From Mesorhizobium sp. L-8-3 (GTDB lineage: Bacteria; Pseudomonadota; Alphaproteobacteria; Rhizobiales; Rhizobiaceae): a stretch of 64,000 bases of DNA. The notes below the pieces were generated by a model that saw only the letters and a program-made list of their open reading frames with translations, made no database searches and was not told where the DNA came from. Shown here in pieces: positions 7,021-15,459 of the stretch (positions are counted from its first letter, which is position 1; each line of letters opens with the position of its first letter). Position numbers and translations under genes: made by a program. The stretch lies in NCBI RefSeq assembly GCF_016756615.1, contig NZ_AP023262.1, positions 4,341,501-4,405,500 on the forward strand, written 5' to 3'.

Positions 7021-7947
7021 CTATCGCTCGGCTTTCAGGAAGGTCTCGATGATGCCGGCCTCGAGGCCGGCTTCCTTGCCCAGGCGCCGGGCAAGCTCAC
7101 AGGCTGCCGGCCGCGGCCGGCCTTCCGGGCGATCGAGCCAGTAGGATACGGGATTGAGAACCCGCCGCGTGTCGACCGCGACGATGCCGCCCGAGCGCAG
7201 CCGGGCTTCGCTGAGCGGCGGCCGGGCGAGCGCGATGCCGAGCCCATGTTCGGCTGCATCGAGCACGAGATTGTAGTCCTCGAACCGCCGATCCTGCGGA
7301 CGAGGGCGATAGTCCATGCCCTGTGCGCCGAACCAGGCCCGCCAGCCGGAGGCATCGGAATCGTGGATCAGGGGAAGGTGCAGAAGCCGCCCGGCCCCGC
7401 CTTCGCCGATCCTGGCGGCGAGTGCGGGCGAGGCGATCGGAAAACATTGCTCTTCGAAGAGCTGGACCGAGACCCGGCCGGGGATGCGGCCTCGGCCGCA
7501 ACGCACAGCGAGGTCGATACCTTCGTCGACGAGGTCGCTCTGGCGCTTGTCCACCTCCAGCAGGATGCGCAGTGGCGACACGCCGGCCTCGAGCGCGGCG
7601 AGACGCGGGATCAGCCACAGGCCGCAGATCGAGGGCAGGGTGGCCAGCCGCACCACGGCGGCGCCGCGCGGTTCGGTCCAGCGGTCCGTATTGTCCGCGA
7701 TCAGCGCGAAAGCCTCCGAGGTGCGCAGGAAGAGGCGGTTGCCCTCTATGGTCAACGACACGCCGCGGGCGCCACGCTCGAAGACCTTGAAACCCAGCCA
7801 GGCTTCGAGCTTGGCGATCTGCCGGCTGACGGCGCCATGGGTCAGGTTGAGCGTTTCCGCGGCGGACGAGAAGCTGCCTGTGCGCGCGGCGACATCGAAT
7901 GCATGCAGTGTCTCGAGCGGGGGGATAGGACGCGAGCTGTGCTCCAT
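7021..7947 (-). CDS. LysR-family transcriptional regulator (GcvA-like)
   Basis: Start 7947 gives MEHSSRPIPPLETLHAFDVA, the usual N-terminus of GcvA-type LysR proteins. Residues about 10-70 form the winged helix-turn-helix (FSSAAETLNLTHGAVSRQIA), followed by a substrate-binding domain to residue 308. The WRAWF motif after HDSDASG and the ECFP region are typical of this subgroup. It is divergent from the EamA transporter with an 88-base gap, so it likely controls that gene and itself. A longer upstream frame exists but would run into the transporter gene and is rejected. Confidence 0.92.
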   Translation of the reverse strand: MEHSSRPIPPLETLHAFDVAARTGSFSSAAETLNLTHGAVSRQIAKLEAWLGFKVFERGARGVSLTIEGNRLFLRTSEAFALIADNTDRWTEPRGAAVVRLATLPSICGLWLIPRLAALEAGVSPLRILLEVDKRQSDLVDEGIDLAVRCGRGRIPGRVSVQLFEEQCFPIASPALAARIGEGGAGRLLHLPLIHDSDASGWRAWFGAQGMDYRPRPQDRRFEDYNLVLDAAEHGLGIALARPPLSEARLRSGGIVAVDTRRVLNPVSYWLDRPEGRPRPAACELARRLGKEAGLEAGIIETFLKAER

Positions 7948-7953
7948 GCTCAC

Positions 7954-7988
7954 AGCTGATCCTCGAATCGGTCGTTTGTCAATCAGCT
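7954..7988. promoter_or_regulatory. Candidate LysR operator between divergent genes
   Basis: AGCTGAT (7954-7960) and ATCAGCT (7982-7988) form a perfect 7-bp inverted repeat with arms about two helical turns apart, midway between the LysR and EamA starts. The geometry fits a LysR-type site. Binding is inferred. Confidence 0.45.
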
Positions 7989-8035
7989 CGAACACCGGCT
8001 TATTGGACGCGCATTTCGATTTTTCCGGAGGCGCC

Positions 8036-8929
8036 ATGAGCACCGCTGTTTCTTCCACCGCCGTCAGGCCGTTCGACATGGTGACGGCTGCCGCCATCGC
8101 GATCACGGTGATCGGCTGGGCGTCCGCCTTTCCGGCGATCCGTGCCGGCCTCGCTTCCTTCGGTCCGGCCGAGCTCGGCGCGCTGCGTTTCGCCATCGCG
8201 GCGTTGCCGGCTGCGATCTTCCTGGCGCTGACACGTCCCGCTTTTCCCAGGCGTGGCGAGGTCTGGCGTTTCGCCTTCGGCGGCGTCGTGTTCGTGGCGC
8301 TCTACACGCTGTTCCTGAACTTCGGCGAGCTGACCGTTTCGGCGGGTGCTGCGAGCTTCATCATCAATGTCAGCCCGATCATCACGGCCGCACTCGCTTT
8401 GCCGATGCTTGGCGAACGCTTTCCGCCGCGGGGCTGGATCGGAACCTTCATATCCTTCGGCGGTGTCGGGCTGATCGCGCTCGGCGAGGGCGACGGCCTG
8501 ACGCTGAACCAGGGCGCCTTGCTGGTGTTCGGCGGGGCCGTCTGCGCGGCCTTCACGAGTATCGTGCAGAAGCCGTTGTTCAAGACCCACAAGCCCGTCA
8601 CGGTCGCGGCCTGGAACATGGTGATCGGAGCGCTGTGCCTCGCCCCGGCGCTGCCCGGCGGCATCGCGCAGGCTTCGGCAGCGGCACCCGCCGCCTTGTT
8701 CGCGGCGCTTTATCTCGGCGTCGTGCCGAGCCTCATCTCCTATGCGAGCTGGGCCGTCATGCTTTCGCGGCTGCCGGCGGCGCGCGCCGCCAACTTTCTC
8801 TATTGCGTGCCGCCGGTGGCGACGCTCATGGGCTTCTTCTGGCTCGGCGAGGTTCCAGGCCCGCTCGGCATCATCGGCGGCGTGCTGACGTTGGGAGGGG
8901 TGGTGATGGTGAATGTGAAACGGGGTTAG
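8036..8929 (+). CDS. EamA (DMT) family transporter
   Basis: ATG 8036 follows CCGGAGG by seven bases. The 297-residue protein shows about ten hydrophobic spans in two EamA repeats (the first ending near GLIALGEGDG, the second starting at LLVFGGAVCAAFTSIVQKPL). The family exports metabolites or amino acids across the inner membrane; the substrate cannot be told. Conserved features include the N-terminal IGWASAFPAIRAGL and the ERFPPRGWIGTFISFGGV loop, plus the LGEVPGPLGIIGG motif of the second half. Regulation by the divergent LysR gene is likely. Confidence 0.88.
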   Translation: MSTAVSSTAVRPFDMVTAAAIAITVIGWASAFPAIRAGLASFGPAELGALRFAIAALPAAIFLALTRPAFPRRGEVWRFAFGGVVFVALYTLFLNFGELTVSAGAASFIINVSPIITAALALPMLGERFPPRGWIGTFISFGGVGLIALGEGDGLTLNQGALLVFGGAVCAAFTSIVQKPLFKTHKPVTVAAWNMVIGALCLAPALPGGIAQASAAAPAALFAALYLGVVPSLISYASWAVMLSRLPAARAANFLYCVPPVATLMGFFWLGEVPGPLGIIGGVLTLGGVVMVNVKRG

Positions 8930-9001
8930 GAGCGAATAGCGAGTAGCCAGTAGCGAATAGGGAAGAAAAGGCTTGCAGCCAAAGCAATATTCGTGATCTG
9001 C

Positions 9002-9085
9002 TTCGCTATTCGCTATTCGCTATTCGCTATTCGCTATTCGCTATTCGCTATTCGCTATTCGCTACTCGCTATTCGCTATTCGCTA
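9002..9085 (+). repeat. Heptamer microsatellite (TTCGCTA x12)
   Basis: Twelve consecutive TTCGCTA units (the tenth is CTCGCTA). The last unit supplies the complement of the TAG stop codon of the lumazine synthase gene (9083-9085). About 45 bases upstream, 8932-8961 holds degenerate units of the reverse complement (GCGAATAGCGAG, TAGCGAATA), so the region is a large imperfect inverted repeat between two convergent genes. Confidence 0.95.
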
Positions 9086-9556
9086 AGCTGCAATTTTCTC
9101 CCGCGCCGCGAGGATCTCCACGCACGCCCGTGCCGCTTCCTTCCCCTTCACCGTGAAATGCTCGAAGAAGAAGCGGTGATGCTCCGCGCCGTCGTGATAG
9201 TTGTGCGGCGTGAGAACGGCCGACAGCACCGGAACGCCTGTCGCGAGCTGCACCGACATCATGCCGTCCAGCACCGCCTGCGCCACGAATTCGTGCCGGT
9301 ATATGCCGCCATTGACGACGAAGGCGCAGCCGAGGATCGCGGCATAACGGCCGGTCCCGGCAAGCGTCCTGGCATGCAGCGGAATCTCATAGGCGCCGGG
9401 CACGTCGAAGATGTCGACCGCAAGGCGTCCTGATGACAGCGTCGCGACGTCCGAGGCAAAGGCCGTGACGCACTGATCGACGATGTCGGCATGCCATCGG
9501 GCGCGGATGACGGCGACGCGGCTTCCAGCGAAGTCTTTGGGGGATTGCTGATTCAT
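9083..9556 (-). CDS. ribH: 6,7-dimethyl-8-ribityllumazine synthase, RibH2 type
   Basis: The 157-residue enzyme condenses 5-amino-6-ribitylaminouracil with dihydroxybutanone phosphate in riboflavin synthesis. It starts at 9556 (MNQQSPKDFAGSRVAVIRARWH). Family marks are VPGAYEIPLHA (substrate loop) and the HNYHDGAEHHRFFFEHF stretch containing the catalytic histidine region. The RARWH start and H-rich HNYHDGAEHH resemble the second lumazine synthase (RibH2, decameric) of Brucella and Mesorhizobium rather than the housekeeping icosahedral RibH1. It is a single gene behind an FMN riboswitch, in line with reports that the rhizobial RibH2 gene is riboswitch-controlled. The main riboflavin operon is not in this window. 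Confidence 0.92.
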   Translation of the reverse strand: MNQQSPKDFAGSRVAVIRARWHADIVDQCVTAFASDVATLSSGRLAVDIFDVPGAYEIPLHARTLAGTGRYAAILGCAFVVNGGIYRHEFVAQAVLDGMMSVQLATGVPVLSAVLTPHNYHDGAEHHRFFFEHFTVKGKEAARACVEILAAREKIAA

Positions 9557-9639
9557 GGGTCCTTCCTTCCGTTTCGAACCAGAATCAGGACGCACGATAC
9601 GGAAGCGCAGCCGCCGACAGGCGACCGTAGTCCCGCTCG

Positions 9640-9777
9640 TTCTCTTCCATCCGGACTGTAACCGTCGGCTCCGGAATCGCACCGGATCTGCTGACCCTTC
9701 CGAGGCCCGGAAGGCGCTCGCGGGCTCGGGCGAGAAGCCCTTACCGCCGGTGGGGACTTCCACCCCGCCCTGAGAAC
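9640..9777 (-). promoter_or_regulatory. FMN riboswitch (RFN element)
   Basis: Read on the minus strand, the consensus blocks of the RFN element appear in order: TTCTCAGGGCGGGGTG, then CCCCACCGGCGGTAA, AGCCCGCGAGCG, GATCCGGTG.GATTCCGGAGC, CCGACGGTTACAGTCC and GGATGGAAGAGA. These form the six-helix junction that binds FMN. It ends about 85 bases before the ribH start, leaving room for an expression platform; the following GTCGCCTGTCGGCGGC can form a hairpin. Confidence 0.96.
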
Positions 9778-9860
9778 ATTGACGGCGAAGCTATGGAAGA
9801 GCTGATCTTGCCTGTCAACCGACGCGATGATCTCGGACGCTTGGGAGCAAATGCGGCGAT

Positions 9861-9880
9861 CCTGACAGGACAGTGTCAGG
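9861..9880. promoter_or_regulatory. Inverted repeat upstream of the YcaQ-like gene
   Basis: CCTGACA-GGACAG-TGTCAGG is a perfect 7-bp inverted repeat lying between the riboswitch promoter region and the YcaQ-family gene. It may be an operator or part of the ribH promoter. Evidence is the symmetry only. Confidence 0.3.
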
Positions 9881-10000
9881 AGAAGCGGCGTCGTCTTGCT
9901 GTGACGGACGCCTGGGCATCTTGCTGGCACGGCCATTGCCCCGTTACCTCTGTCGTGTAGTGGACGTAGTCGGGGAACCGGCGCGAAGGATCGGGACGGA

Positions 10001-11206
10001 ATGAAGGAAAAGCTCTCTCTGGCCATGGCGCGCCGCACGGCATTGGCGGCGCAGGGATTCGGGGAACGCCGCCCGGCAGGTCCGATCGACCGGCGACATC
10101 TCAAGCGCTTCCTCGCCCGCAACGGCCTGCTGCAGATGGATTCGGTCAACGTGCTGGTGCGGGCGCATTATATGCCGCTCTATTCGCGACTCGGGGCATA
10201 CCCGCTCGGCCTCATCGACGACAATGCGCGCGGCCGCAAGCGCATGATGTTCGAATATTGGGCGCACGAGGCCTCGCTCCTGCCGATCGAACTGCAACCG
10301 CTGATGCGCTGGCGCATGGAGCGTGCCGCGCGCGGCGAGGGGGTCTATGGCGGGCTCGTCCGCTACGGACGGGAGCGAGCCGACTATATCGATGGCATCC
10401 ACAAGGAGATCGTGGCGCGCGGGCCGGTCGCGGCTTCCGACTTCGACGGACAACGGGGGCAGGGCGGCTGGTGGGGCTGGAGCGAGGCCAAGCATGCGCT
10501 GGAATGGCTGTTCTGGACCGGCCGGGTGACCACGGCCGAACGCCGCGCCAGCTTCGAGCGCGTCTATGACGTGCCGGAACGGGTGTTGCCGGCCGCAGTC
10601 CTGGCGCAACCCACTCCGTCGGCCGAGGATGCCATACGCGAGTTGCTGCGCATTTCCGCCAGGGCGCTCGGCATCGCCACGGCGACTGACCTGCGGGACT
10701 ATTTCCGGCTGCCGCCCGATGACGTGAAGGCGCGGCTTCCGGAACTGGTCGAGCAGGGAGAATTGCTGCCGGTGAAGGTCGACGGCTGGAGCCAGCAGGC
10801 ATTCCTGCATCGCGAGGCCCGCATGCCCAGGCGGATCGAGGCGCAGGCGCTTCTGTCGCCTTTCGATCCTGTGGTGTGGGAGCGGTCGAGGGCCGAACGC
10901 CTTTTCGGTTTCCGTTACCGGATCGAGATCTACACGCCCGTGGAGAAGCGGGTCCATGGCTATTACGTGCTGCCTTTCCTCCTGGGCGATACGATCGCCG
11001 CCCGCGTCGATCTCAAGGCCGACCGGCAGGCGGGCGTGCTCAAGGTGGCGGCGGCGCATCGCGAAGAACAGGCGGGAGCGCATGTCGCGGAGGCACTCGC
11101 AACAGAGCTTCGCGGCATGGCTGGATGGCTGGGCCTGGCGAAGGTCGAGGTGCTGCCCAGCGGCGGTCTGGCGCCGGAGCTCGCGGCAGCCGTCGCATCG
11201 GTCTAA
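10001..11206 (+). CDS. YcaQ/AlkX-family winged-helix DNA glycosylase
   Basis: The 401-residue protein belongs to the HTH_42 (formerly DUF1006) family, whose studied members open interstrand crosslinks and remove bulky alkylated bases. The N-terminal part shows LARNGLLQMDSVNVLVRAHY, containing the QxD motif that in the E. coli enzyme forms the active site (QxQ in the Streptomyces AlkZ branch). Later features are WGHEAS-like YWAHEASLLP, the WWGWSEAKHALEWLF block and a C-terminal beta-domain ending in LSPFDPVVWERSRAERLFGF, a family hallmark. Start 10001 has GGGACGGA ahead of it. It is a single gene; neighbours give no more information. Confidence 0.85.
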   Translation: MKEKLSLAMARRTALAAQGFGERRPAGPIDRRHLKRFLARNGLLQMDSVNVLVRAHYMPLYSRLGAYPLGLIDDNARGRKRMMFEYWAHEASLLPIELQPLMRWRMERAARGEGVYGGLVRYGRERADYIDGIHKEIVARGPVAASDFDGQRGQGGWWGWSEAKHALEWLFWTGRVTTAERRASFERVYDVPERVLPAAVLAQPTPSAEDAIRELLRISARALGIATATDLRDYFRLPPDDVKARLPELVEQGELLPVKVDGWSQQAFLHREARMPRRIEAQALLSPFDPVVWERSRAERLFGFRYRIEIYTPVEKRVHGYYVLPFLLGDTIAARVDLKADRQAGVLKVAAAHREEQAGAHVAEALATELRGMAGWLGLAKVEVLPSGGLAPELAAAVASV

Positions 11207-11207
11207 A

Positions 11208-11309
11208 GCAGATTCCGGAAAAGTGTCCCACGATTTTCCGACAAGAATCTGCGACAAAACAAAGGCCTAAGCAGACCATTCGTTGGCTTGCCAAGGAATG
11301 TCTGCTTAG
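11208..11309. terminator. Palindromic repeat plus bidirectional terminator-like hairpin
   Basis: First, GCAGATTC...GAAAA and TTTTC...GAATCTGC (11211-11251) form an inverted repeat of a type scattered in rhizobial intergenic DNA. Second, CTAAGCAGACCATTC and GAATGTCTGCTTAG (11267-11309), with TTGG/CCAA inside, form a long hairpin between two convergent genes and reach into the stop codon of the oxidoreductase gene. It probably ends transcription from both sides. Confidence 0.65.
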
Positions 11310-11893
11310 AACCGCGCGAGCTTTCTCCGGACCTTCGCGAGGAAGGCCGCGCGGCTTTCCGGGGTCGAGCTGTCCATCATGTAATGCGCCGTGTAGAGCG
11401 TCTTGCAGCGCCAGGCGCAGAGCGCGCGCATACCGCGCAGCAAGGTCTTTCGACCCGGCTGACCGATCACGAACGACCACCAGCGCGGCGCCCCGCAAGT
11501 GGTGATGACGCCCAGCTTGCGGATATGTCCCATCAGCGGTGTGATCCTGCGGCGGCTGTCGCCCATGGCGAAGGCGACATCCTTGGCCCAGACGCGGTCC
11601 AGCCAGCCCTTCAGCATGGCGGGCAGGCCGTACCACCAGGTCGGATAGATGAAGAGTATGGCTTCCGCCCAGGCGAGATGAGCGATGTGAGCCTCGAGCG
11701 CCGGGTCCTTCGGAGCGCACTCGTTGTAGCTGCGGCGTTCGTCGACGGGCATCACCGGATCGAATTTTTCGGCGTAAAGGTCGATGACCCGCGCCTCGCA
11801 TCCCTTCTGGACGATGGCCTCGATCGCCGTGTCGCGTATGGCAGCACAGAAGCTCTCCGGCACCGGATGGCAATAGACCACCAGGACGCGCAT
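11306..11893 (-). CDS. NAD(P)H-dependent flavodoxin-fold oxidoreductase (second of pair)
   Basis: The 195-residue protein has the Flavodoxin_2/NQO fold: MRVLVVYCHPVPESF at the start (FMN phosphate loop), FIYPTWWYGLPAMLKGWLDR in the middle (the P.WW.G.PA.LKG..DRV signature of the family) and a TTCGAPRW FMN-side motif. It probably reduces quinones or nitro-aromatic compounds with NAD(P)H in the cytoplasm. Its ATG (11893-11891) touches the TGA of the preceding paralogue (TGATG), so the two form a coupled pair, and both share the LYAE.FDP motif. The pair may act as a heteromer or be a tandem duplicate. Confidence 0.88.
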   Translation of the reverse strand: MRVLVVYCHPVPESFCAAIRDTAIEAIVQKGCEARVIDLYAEKFDPVMPVDERRSYNECAPKDPALEAHIAHLAWAEAILFIYPTWWYGLPAMLKGWLDRVWAKDVAFAMGDSRRRITPLMGHIRKLGVITTCGAPRWWSFVIGQPGRKTLLRGMRALCAWRCKTLYTAHYMMDSSTPESRAAFLAKVRRKLARF

Positions 11894-12474
11894 CAGAACG
11901 TGTCCATCTCGGCCGCGACTTTGTCCATGAATCTGCGCCGCGATTCGTCGGTGGAAAGGTTCATCGAATAATGCGCGAGGTAGGAAACCGGCGCGCCTGG
12001 CCGCACCGTGGCGCGCAGGAGCCGCCTTATCAGCTTGCGCGGCGGGTCACCCATCAGCCAGGCCCGGAGCCTGTCGCCGCCATAGGTGGTCACCGCGACG
12101 GCCTTGCGTATGTTGTGGAGCGATGGCCTGGCCTTGCCGTCGACCAGCACAAAGGAAACGCCGGGCAGGAAGACGCGGTCGAGGAAGCCCTTCAGGATCG
12201 CGGGATAGCCGTAGTTCCAGACGGGAAAGCAAAGCACCAGCGCCTGTGCCCAGCGCAGCCTCTCCACATAGGTCCGCACCGTCTCGATATTGCCGGGCAC
12301 GTCGTGATAGGCGATCCGCTCGGCGCGGGTGAGGCGCGGATCGAAATCCTCGGCATAAAGGTCGCAGTCGTCGACTGTATGGCCCCTGGCGATCAGCCGC
12401 TCGACGATCAGCCGATGGAGTGCCGCGTTGAAGCTGGTCTCGACCGGATGGGCATAAAGAACGAGGACATTCAT
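11893..12474 (-). CDS. NAD(P)H-dependent flavodoxin-fold oxidoreductase (first of pair)
   Basis: A 193-residue homologue of the next gene, starting at 12474 (MNVLVLYAHPVETSFNAALH); an upstream start would add only three residues. It has the same FMN loop, DLYAEDFDPRLT and FPVWNYGYPAILKGFLDRVF signature, with WNYG where the partner has WWYG. This W-to-N change at the isoalloxazine side suggests a different substrate. Roughly a third of the residues appear shared with its neighbour. The two genes are translationally coupled. Cytosolic; the physiological substrate is unknown. Confidence 0.87.
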   Translation of the reverse strand: MNVLVLYAHPVETSFNAALHRLIVERLIARGHTVDDCDLYAEDFDPRLTRAERIAYHDVPGNIETVRTYVERLRWAQALVLCFPVWNYGYPAILKGFLDRVFLPGVSFVLVDGKARPSLHNIRKAVAVTTYGGDRLRAWLMGDPPRKLIRRLLRATVRPGAPVSYLAHYSMNLSTDESRRRFMDKVAAEMDTF

Positions 12475-12530
12475 GCGTCCCACCGCGAAGCTGCGCGATC
12501 ATATCGTGCTGGAGTTCGGCACCCGCGCAT

Positions 12531-13940
12531 TCAGCCGACCTTCTGCAAACCCCTGAACAGGAAGGTCTTGCTTGACCGGTAGTCGTAAGCAGGGTCCTCC
12601 CAGGCGATCATCTTGCCGGGGTTGAGCAGGCCCTGCGGATCGGCTTCCTGCTTGAAGGCGAGCTGGATGTCGTCGGTCTGCTTCATCCCGCCTTCCTCGA
12701 GCGTGTAGCGGTGCGGGTTGAAGATCGGGCAGCCGTTCTCCTCATGGAGGCGCACGATCTCGTCCAGGCGTTCTTCGGTCGTGAAACGCACCAGCGGAAG
12801 GCCGAAGCAGGTGATGTTGCCGTCGAAGCGCACGAATTCGAGATGCGAAAAGACCTCGCCGGGAAACATGGCGTCCATCTTCTCGACCAGCGCCAGATGG
12901 TTCGGGAAGGGGTAGAGCGATTGCAGATAGGTGATGGAGGGATCGACGCGCAGTGCCCGCAACGTCGTATGGTTCCAGGCGAGCTCGAATGCAGGCGGAA
13001 GGCCCTTCCTGTCTTCCGCCTCCATGGTCGCGGCGTTGTAGGCGATCTCGCCGCCTTCGCGGCGGGTGAAGGCCAGGAAGGCGTCGAGAGAATGCGGCGC
13101 GACCATGACCAGGCAGATGCTCTGGCCCTCGCGCAGGAATTTCTGGTGCCGCTTGAAATAGAGCCATGGAACGGGGGCCGCGATCGGCGTGATCAGCTTG
13201 GTCAGGAGCCCGTCCTGGCAGGCCAGCGCGTTGCCGTAGCGGGCCGCGTCCATGAAGCTGTCGAAGCCCACGACGACGTCCACCCAGTCATAGGCAGCCG
13301 TCAGCGGCATCTCCACCTCCGTGATGATGCCGTTGGTGCCGTAGGCATGGGTCACCTTGTGCAGATCTTCGCCGGTGAGTTCGAGCACGCGCGGTTCGGC
13401 TTCCATGGTGACGACGCGCAGCCGCAGCACATTGCCGAAATCGCGCAAGCCGCCGAAATTGATCGATCCGACGCCGCCGGAGCCGCCGGCGATGAAACCG
13501 CCGATCGAGGCTGTGTTGTAGGTCGAGGGATGTAGCCGCAATTCCTGGCCCGAATGGGCGCGCGTGGCGCGATCGATATCGGCGAGCACGGCTCCGGGGC
13601 CGCAGACGACGCGGCCGGGTGCGATCGCGGTGACTGCGTTCATCTCGGCGAGGCTCAATACGACGCCGCCGGACAGCGGCATCGCCTGGCCGTAATTGCC
13701 CGTGCCGGTGCCGCGCGGGGTGACTGGGATGCCGAGCCGGTGGCAGGTCGCCAGGACGCGCACCACCTCGGCCTCGTTTCGCGGCGACACGACGATATCG
13801 GCCGTGACATGGTCGAGCTGGCGCTTCAGCACCGGGCTGTACCAGTAGAAGTCGCGGCTTTTCTGCTGGACGATCTTGGGGTTGTCCTCGATCTTCAGCC
13901 CGTCGAGGTCCCGTTTCAGTGTGGCGAGATCGATCGTCAT
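12531..13940 (-). CDS. GlcD-like FAD-binding oxidase
   Basis: The 469-residue flavoprotein has a PCMH-type FAD domain in residues about 40-220 (VTPRGTGTGNYGQAMPLSGG and GGFIAGGSGGVGSINFGGLRDFG) and a C-terminal oxidase domain that ends in KQEADPQGLLNPGKMI, the usual finish of glycolate oxidase/D-lactate dehydrogenase relatives. Its ATG overlaps the stop of the amidohydrolase gene (13937-13940), so the two are co-translated. It probably oxidises a hydroxy acid or a heterocycle-derived acid. It lacks the Fe-S domain of bacterial lactate dehydrogenases. Together with the amidohydrolase and the ABC importer it may make a nitrogen-heterocycle degradation set; the substrate is not known. Confidence 0.83.
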   Translation of the reverse strand: MTIDLATLKRDLDGLKIEDNPKIVQQKSRDFYWYSPVLKRQLDHVTADIVVSPRNEAEVVRVLATCHRLGIPVTPRGTGTGNYGQAMPLSGGVVLSLAEMNAVTAIAPGRVVCGPGAVLADIDRATRAHSGQELRLHPSTYNTASIGGFIAGGSGGVGSINFGGLRDFGNVLRLRVVTMEAEPRVLELTGEDLHKVTHAYGTNGIITEVEMPLTAAYDWVDVVVGFDSFMDAARYGNALACQDGLLTKLITPIAAPVPWLYFKRHQKFLREGQSICLVMVAPHSLDAFLAFTRREGGEIAYNAATMEAEDRKGLPPAFELAWNHTTLRALRVDPSITYLQSLYPFPNHLALVEKMDAMFPGEVFSHLEFVRFDGNITCFGLPLVRFTTEERLDEIVRLHEENGCPIFNPHRYTLEEGGMKQTDDIQLAFKQEADPQGLLNPGKMIAWEDPAYDYRSSKTFLFRGLQKVG

Positions 13941-15247
13941 GCCATCAGTTCATCCAGTTCCGAATAGTCCGGCAGCCTCGTATCGATCGCCTTGCCGCCG
14001 CGCACGACGAGCCGATCCGATTCGGGGCGCGACAGCAGTTCCGTCCAGCTTCGTCCGCGAAAGACGACGAAGTCGGCCGCCGCACCGGCGCCGAGTGTTC
14101 CGGGGCTCTGTAACCGCATGATGTCGCCGGGCGTCTCGGCCACCGCTTTCGGCCAGTCGCCGACCGGATGGTCGAAATGCAGGATGCGGGTCGCCATGCG
14201 GTACACTTCGAGCATGTCGAGATCGCCATAGGCGTAGAAGGGATCGCGTGTGTTGTCCGAGGCGACGGCGACGGGAATGCCGTGCGCCTTCATTTCGTGC
14301 AGCAGAGTGACCCCGCGCCAGCGTGGCGTGGTCAGGTCCGGGCGGCGGTCCTGGAGATAGAGATTGCACATTGGCAGCGACACGACAGAGAGGCCGGCCT
14401 TGGCCACCTTGGCGAGCGTGTCGGCCACCTCCCTGTCGGGCTGACGGGCGAGCGAGCAGCAATGGCCGACCAGGACCTTGCCCTCAAAGCCGCTCCACAG
14501 CGACGCTTCGGCGATCTTGCGCAGCGAGACGGCGGAGACGTCGTCGGTCTCGTCGGCATGGAAGTCGAGATCGAGTCCATGTTCGATCGCGGCGCGGAAG
14601 ATGCGGTCGAGAAGCTCGTCGAGGTCCGGGACCATATAGGTCACCGCGCCGAGCACCCCGCCTGCCGCCGCGACCCGCTTGACCATTGTGTCGAACCAGG
14701 CCTCGTCGCGGATGGCATCGATGCCGAACAGGCAGGACGCCTGCAATTCGATCCTGCCTTTCCAGCGCTCGCGCATGGTCTCGAACACCGGCCAGGAGAT
14801 CGCATCCTGGGGCGGGCTGCTGTCGAGATGCGTCCTGATCGCCCTTGTGCCGTGGGCATAGGCGCAACGCAGCGAGAACTCCATGCGTCGGGCGACGTCG
14901 TCGGCATTCCAGCGTGCGGCACGGTCGGTGCCGACGGCGGAGAGGGCGCCGGGAAAGGAGCCGTCCGGATTGGGGCTGCGGGCCCAGATATGGCCCTTGT
15001 CGAGATGGGTGTGGCAGTCGACGAAAGCCGGCAGCACGATGCGGCCGTTGAGGTCGAGGGTGCCGGGCTCCGGTGCCCGATGACGCGTGGGCGCTATGGC
15101 CGCAATCTTCCCGGCGGCCACGCCGATGTCGGCGGCGGCGAAACCGTCGGAATCGAAATCGGCCCTCAGGCCCGGCGTGAGCGAGGCGTGGACACGCGCG
15201 CCGGTGAGCACATAGGCGCCGGATGCGGGAAGTTGGATTTCAGTCAT
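13937..15247 (-). CDS. CodA-like amidohydrolase (cytosine/creatinine deaminase family)
   Basis: The 436-residue metal-dependent deaminase has the expected order: VDCHTHLDKGH (metal ligands HxH), DFHADETDD (histidine and catalytic glutamate), VGHCCSLA (metal histidine) and VASDNTRDPF (aspartate). CodA of E. coli deaminates cytosine and relatives also take creatinine or isocytosine. Here the sequence around the glutamate (HADETDD versus HCDEIDD in CodA) and the SDNTRDPF motif (GHDDVFDP in CodA) differ, so cytosine itself is not assured. A C-terminal beta domain (ADFVVFRGRSW) closes the structure. It is the first gene of a pair with the flavin oxidase. Confidence 0.87.
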   Translation of the reverse strand: MTEIQLPASGAYVLTGARVHASLTPGLRADFDSDGFAAADIGVAAGKIAAIAPTRHRAPEPGTLDLNGRIVLPAFVDCHTHLDKGHIWARSPNPDGSFPGALSAVGTDRAARWNADDVARRMEFSLRCAYAHGTRAIRTHLDSSPPQDAISWPVFETMRERWKGRIELQASCLFGIDAIRDEAWFDTMVKRVAAAGGVLGAVTYMVPDLDELLDRIFRAAIEHGLDLDFHADETDDVSAVSLRKIAEASLWSGFEGKVLVGHCCSLARQPDREVADTLAKVAKAGLSVVSLPMCNLYLQDRRPDLTTPRWRGVTLLHEMKAHGIPVAVASDNTRDPFYAYGDLDMLEVYRMATRILHFDHPVGDWPKAVAETPGDIMRLQSPGTLGAGAAADFVVFRGRSWTELLSRPESDRLVVRGGKAIDTRLPDYSELDELMA

Positions 15248-15303
15248 TCCAGCCCTTCATGAGTGTTTGACTGGCGGGGCGAAACTCTTGACGTCCGGCG
15301 CTG

Positions 15304-15410
15304 CCCCTCATCTGCCTGCCGGCAAATCGGTCTTCTCCCCGCGTTGCGGGGAGAAGGTACCGGTCCACCCTCCGCAGCTGCTGCGGAGGACGGGCAGGCG
15401 GATGAGACCC
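15304..15410. repeat. Dispersed palindromic element (type A)
   Basis: Outer arms CCCCTCATCTGCCTGCC and GGGCAGGCGGATGAG enclose two hairpins (TCTCCCC...GGGGAGA and CCTCCGCAGC...GCTGCGGAGG). A second partial copy lies at 53969-54057. It is non-coding. Confidence 0.85.
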
Positions 15411-15459
15411 ACCGGCCGGCGTCGGGCGCCATCCTGGATGAGTGCCGCGTGTCTTCGCA

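Noticed and set aside
8993..9433. 146-residue ORF beginning with repeated IRYSLFA
   Set aside because: It is the translation of the heptamer microsatellite followed by an antisense shadow of ribH; no ribosome binding site.
9944..11257. Long minus-strand ORF of 437 codons over the YcaQ-like gene
   Set aside because: It is histidine/arginine-rich with no recognisable motif and lies opposite a clear family member with correct motifs.
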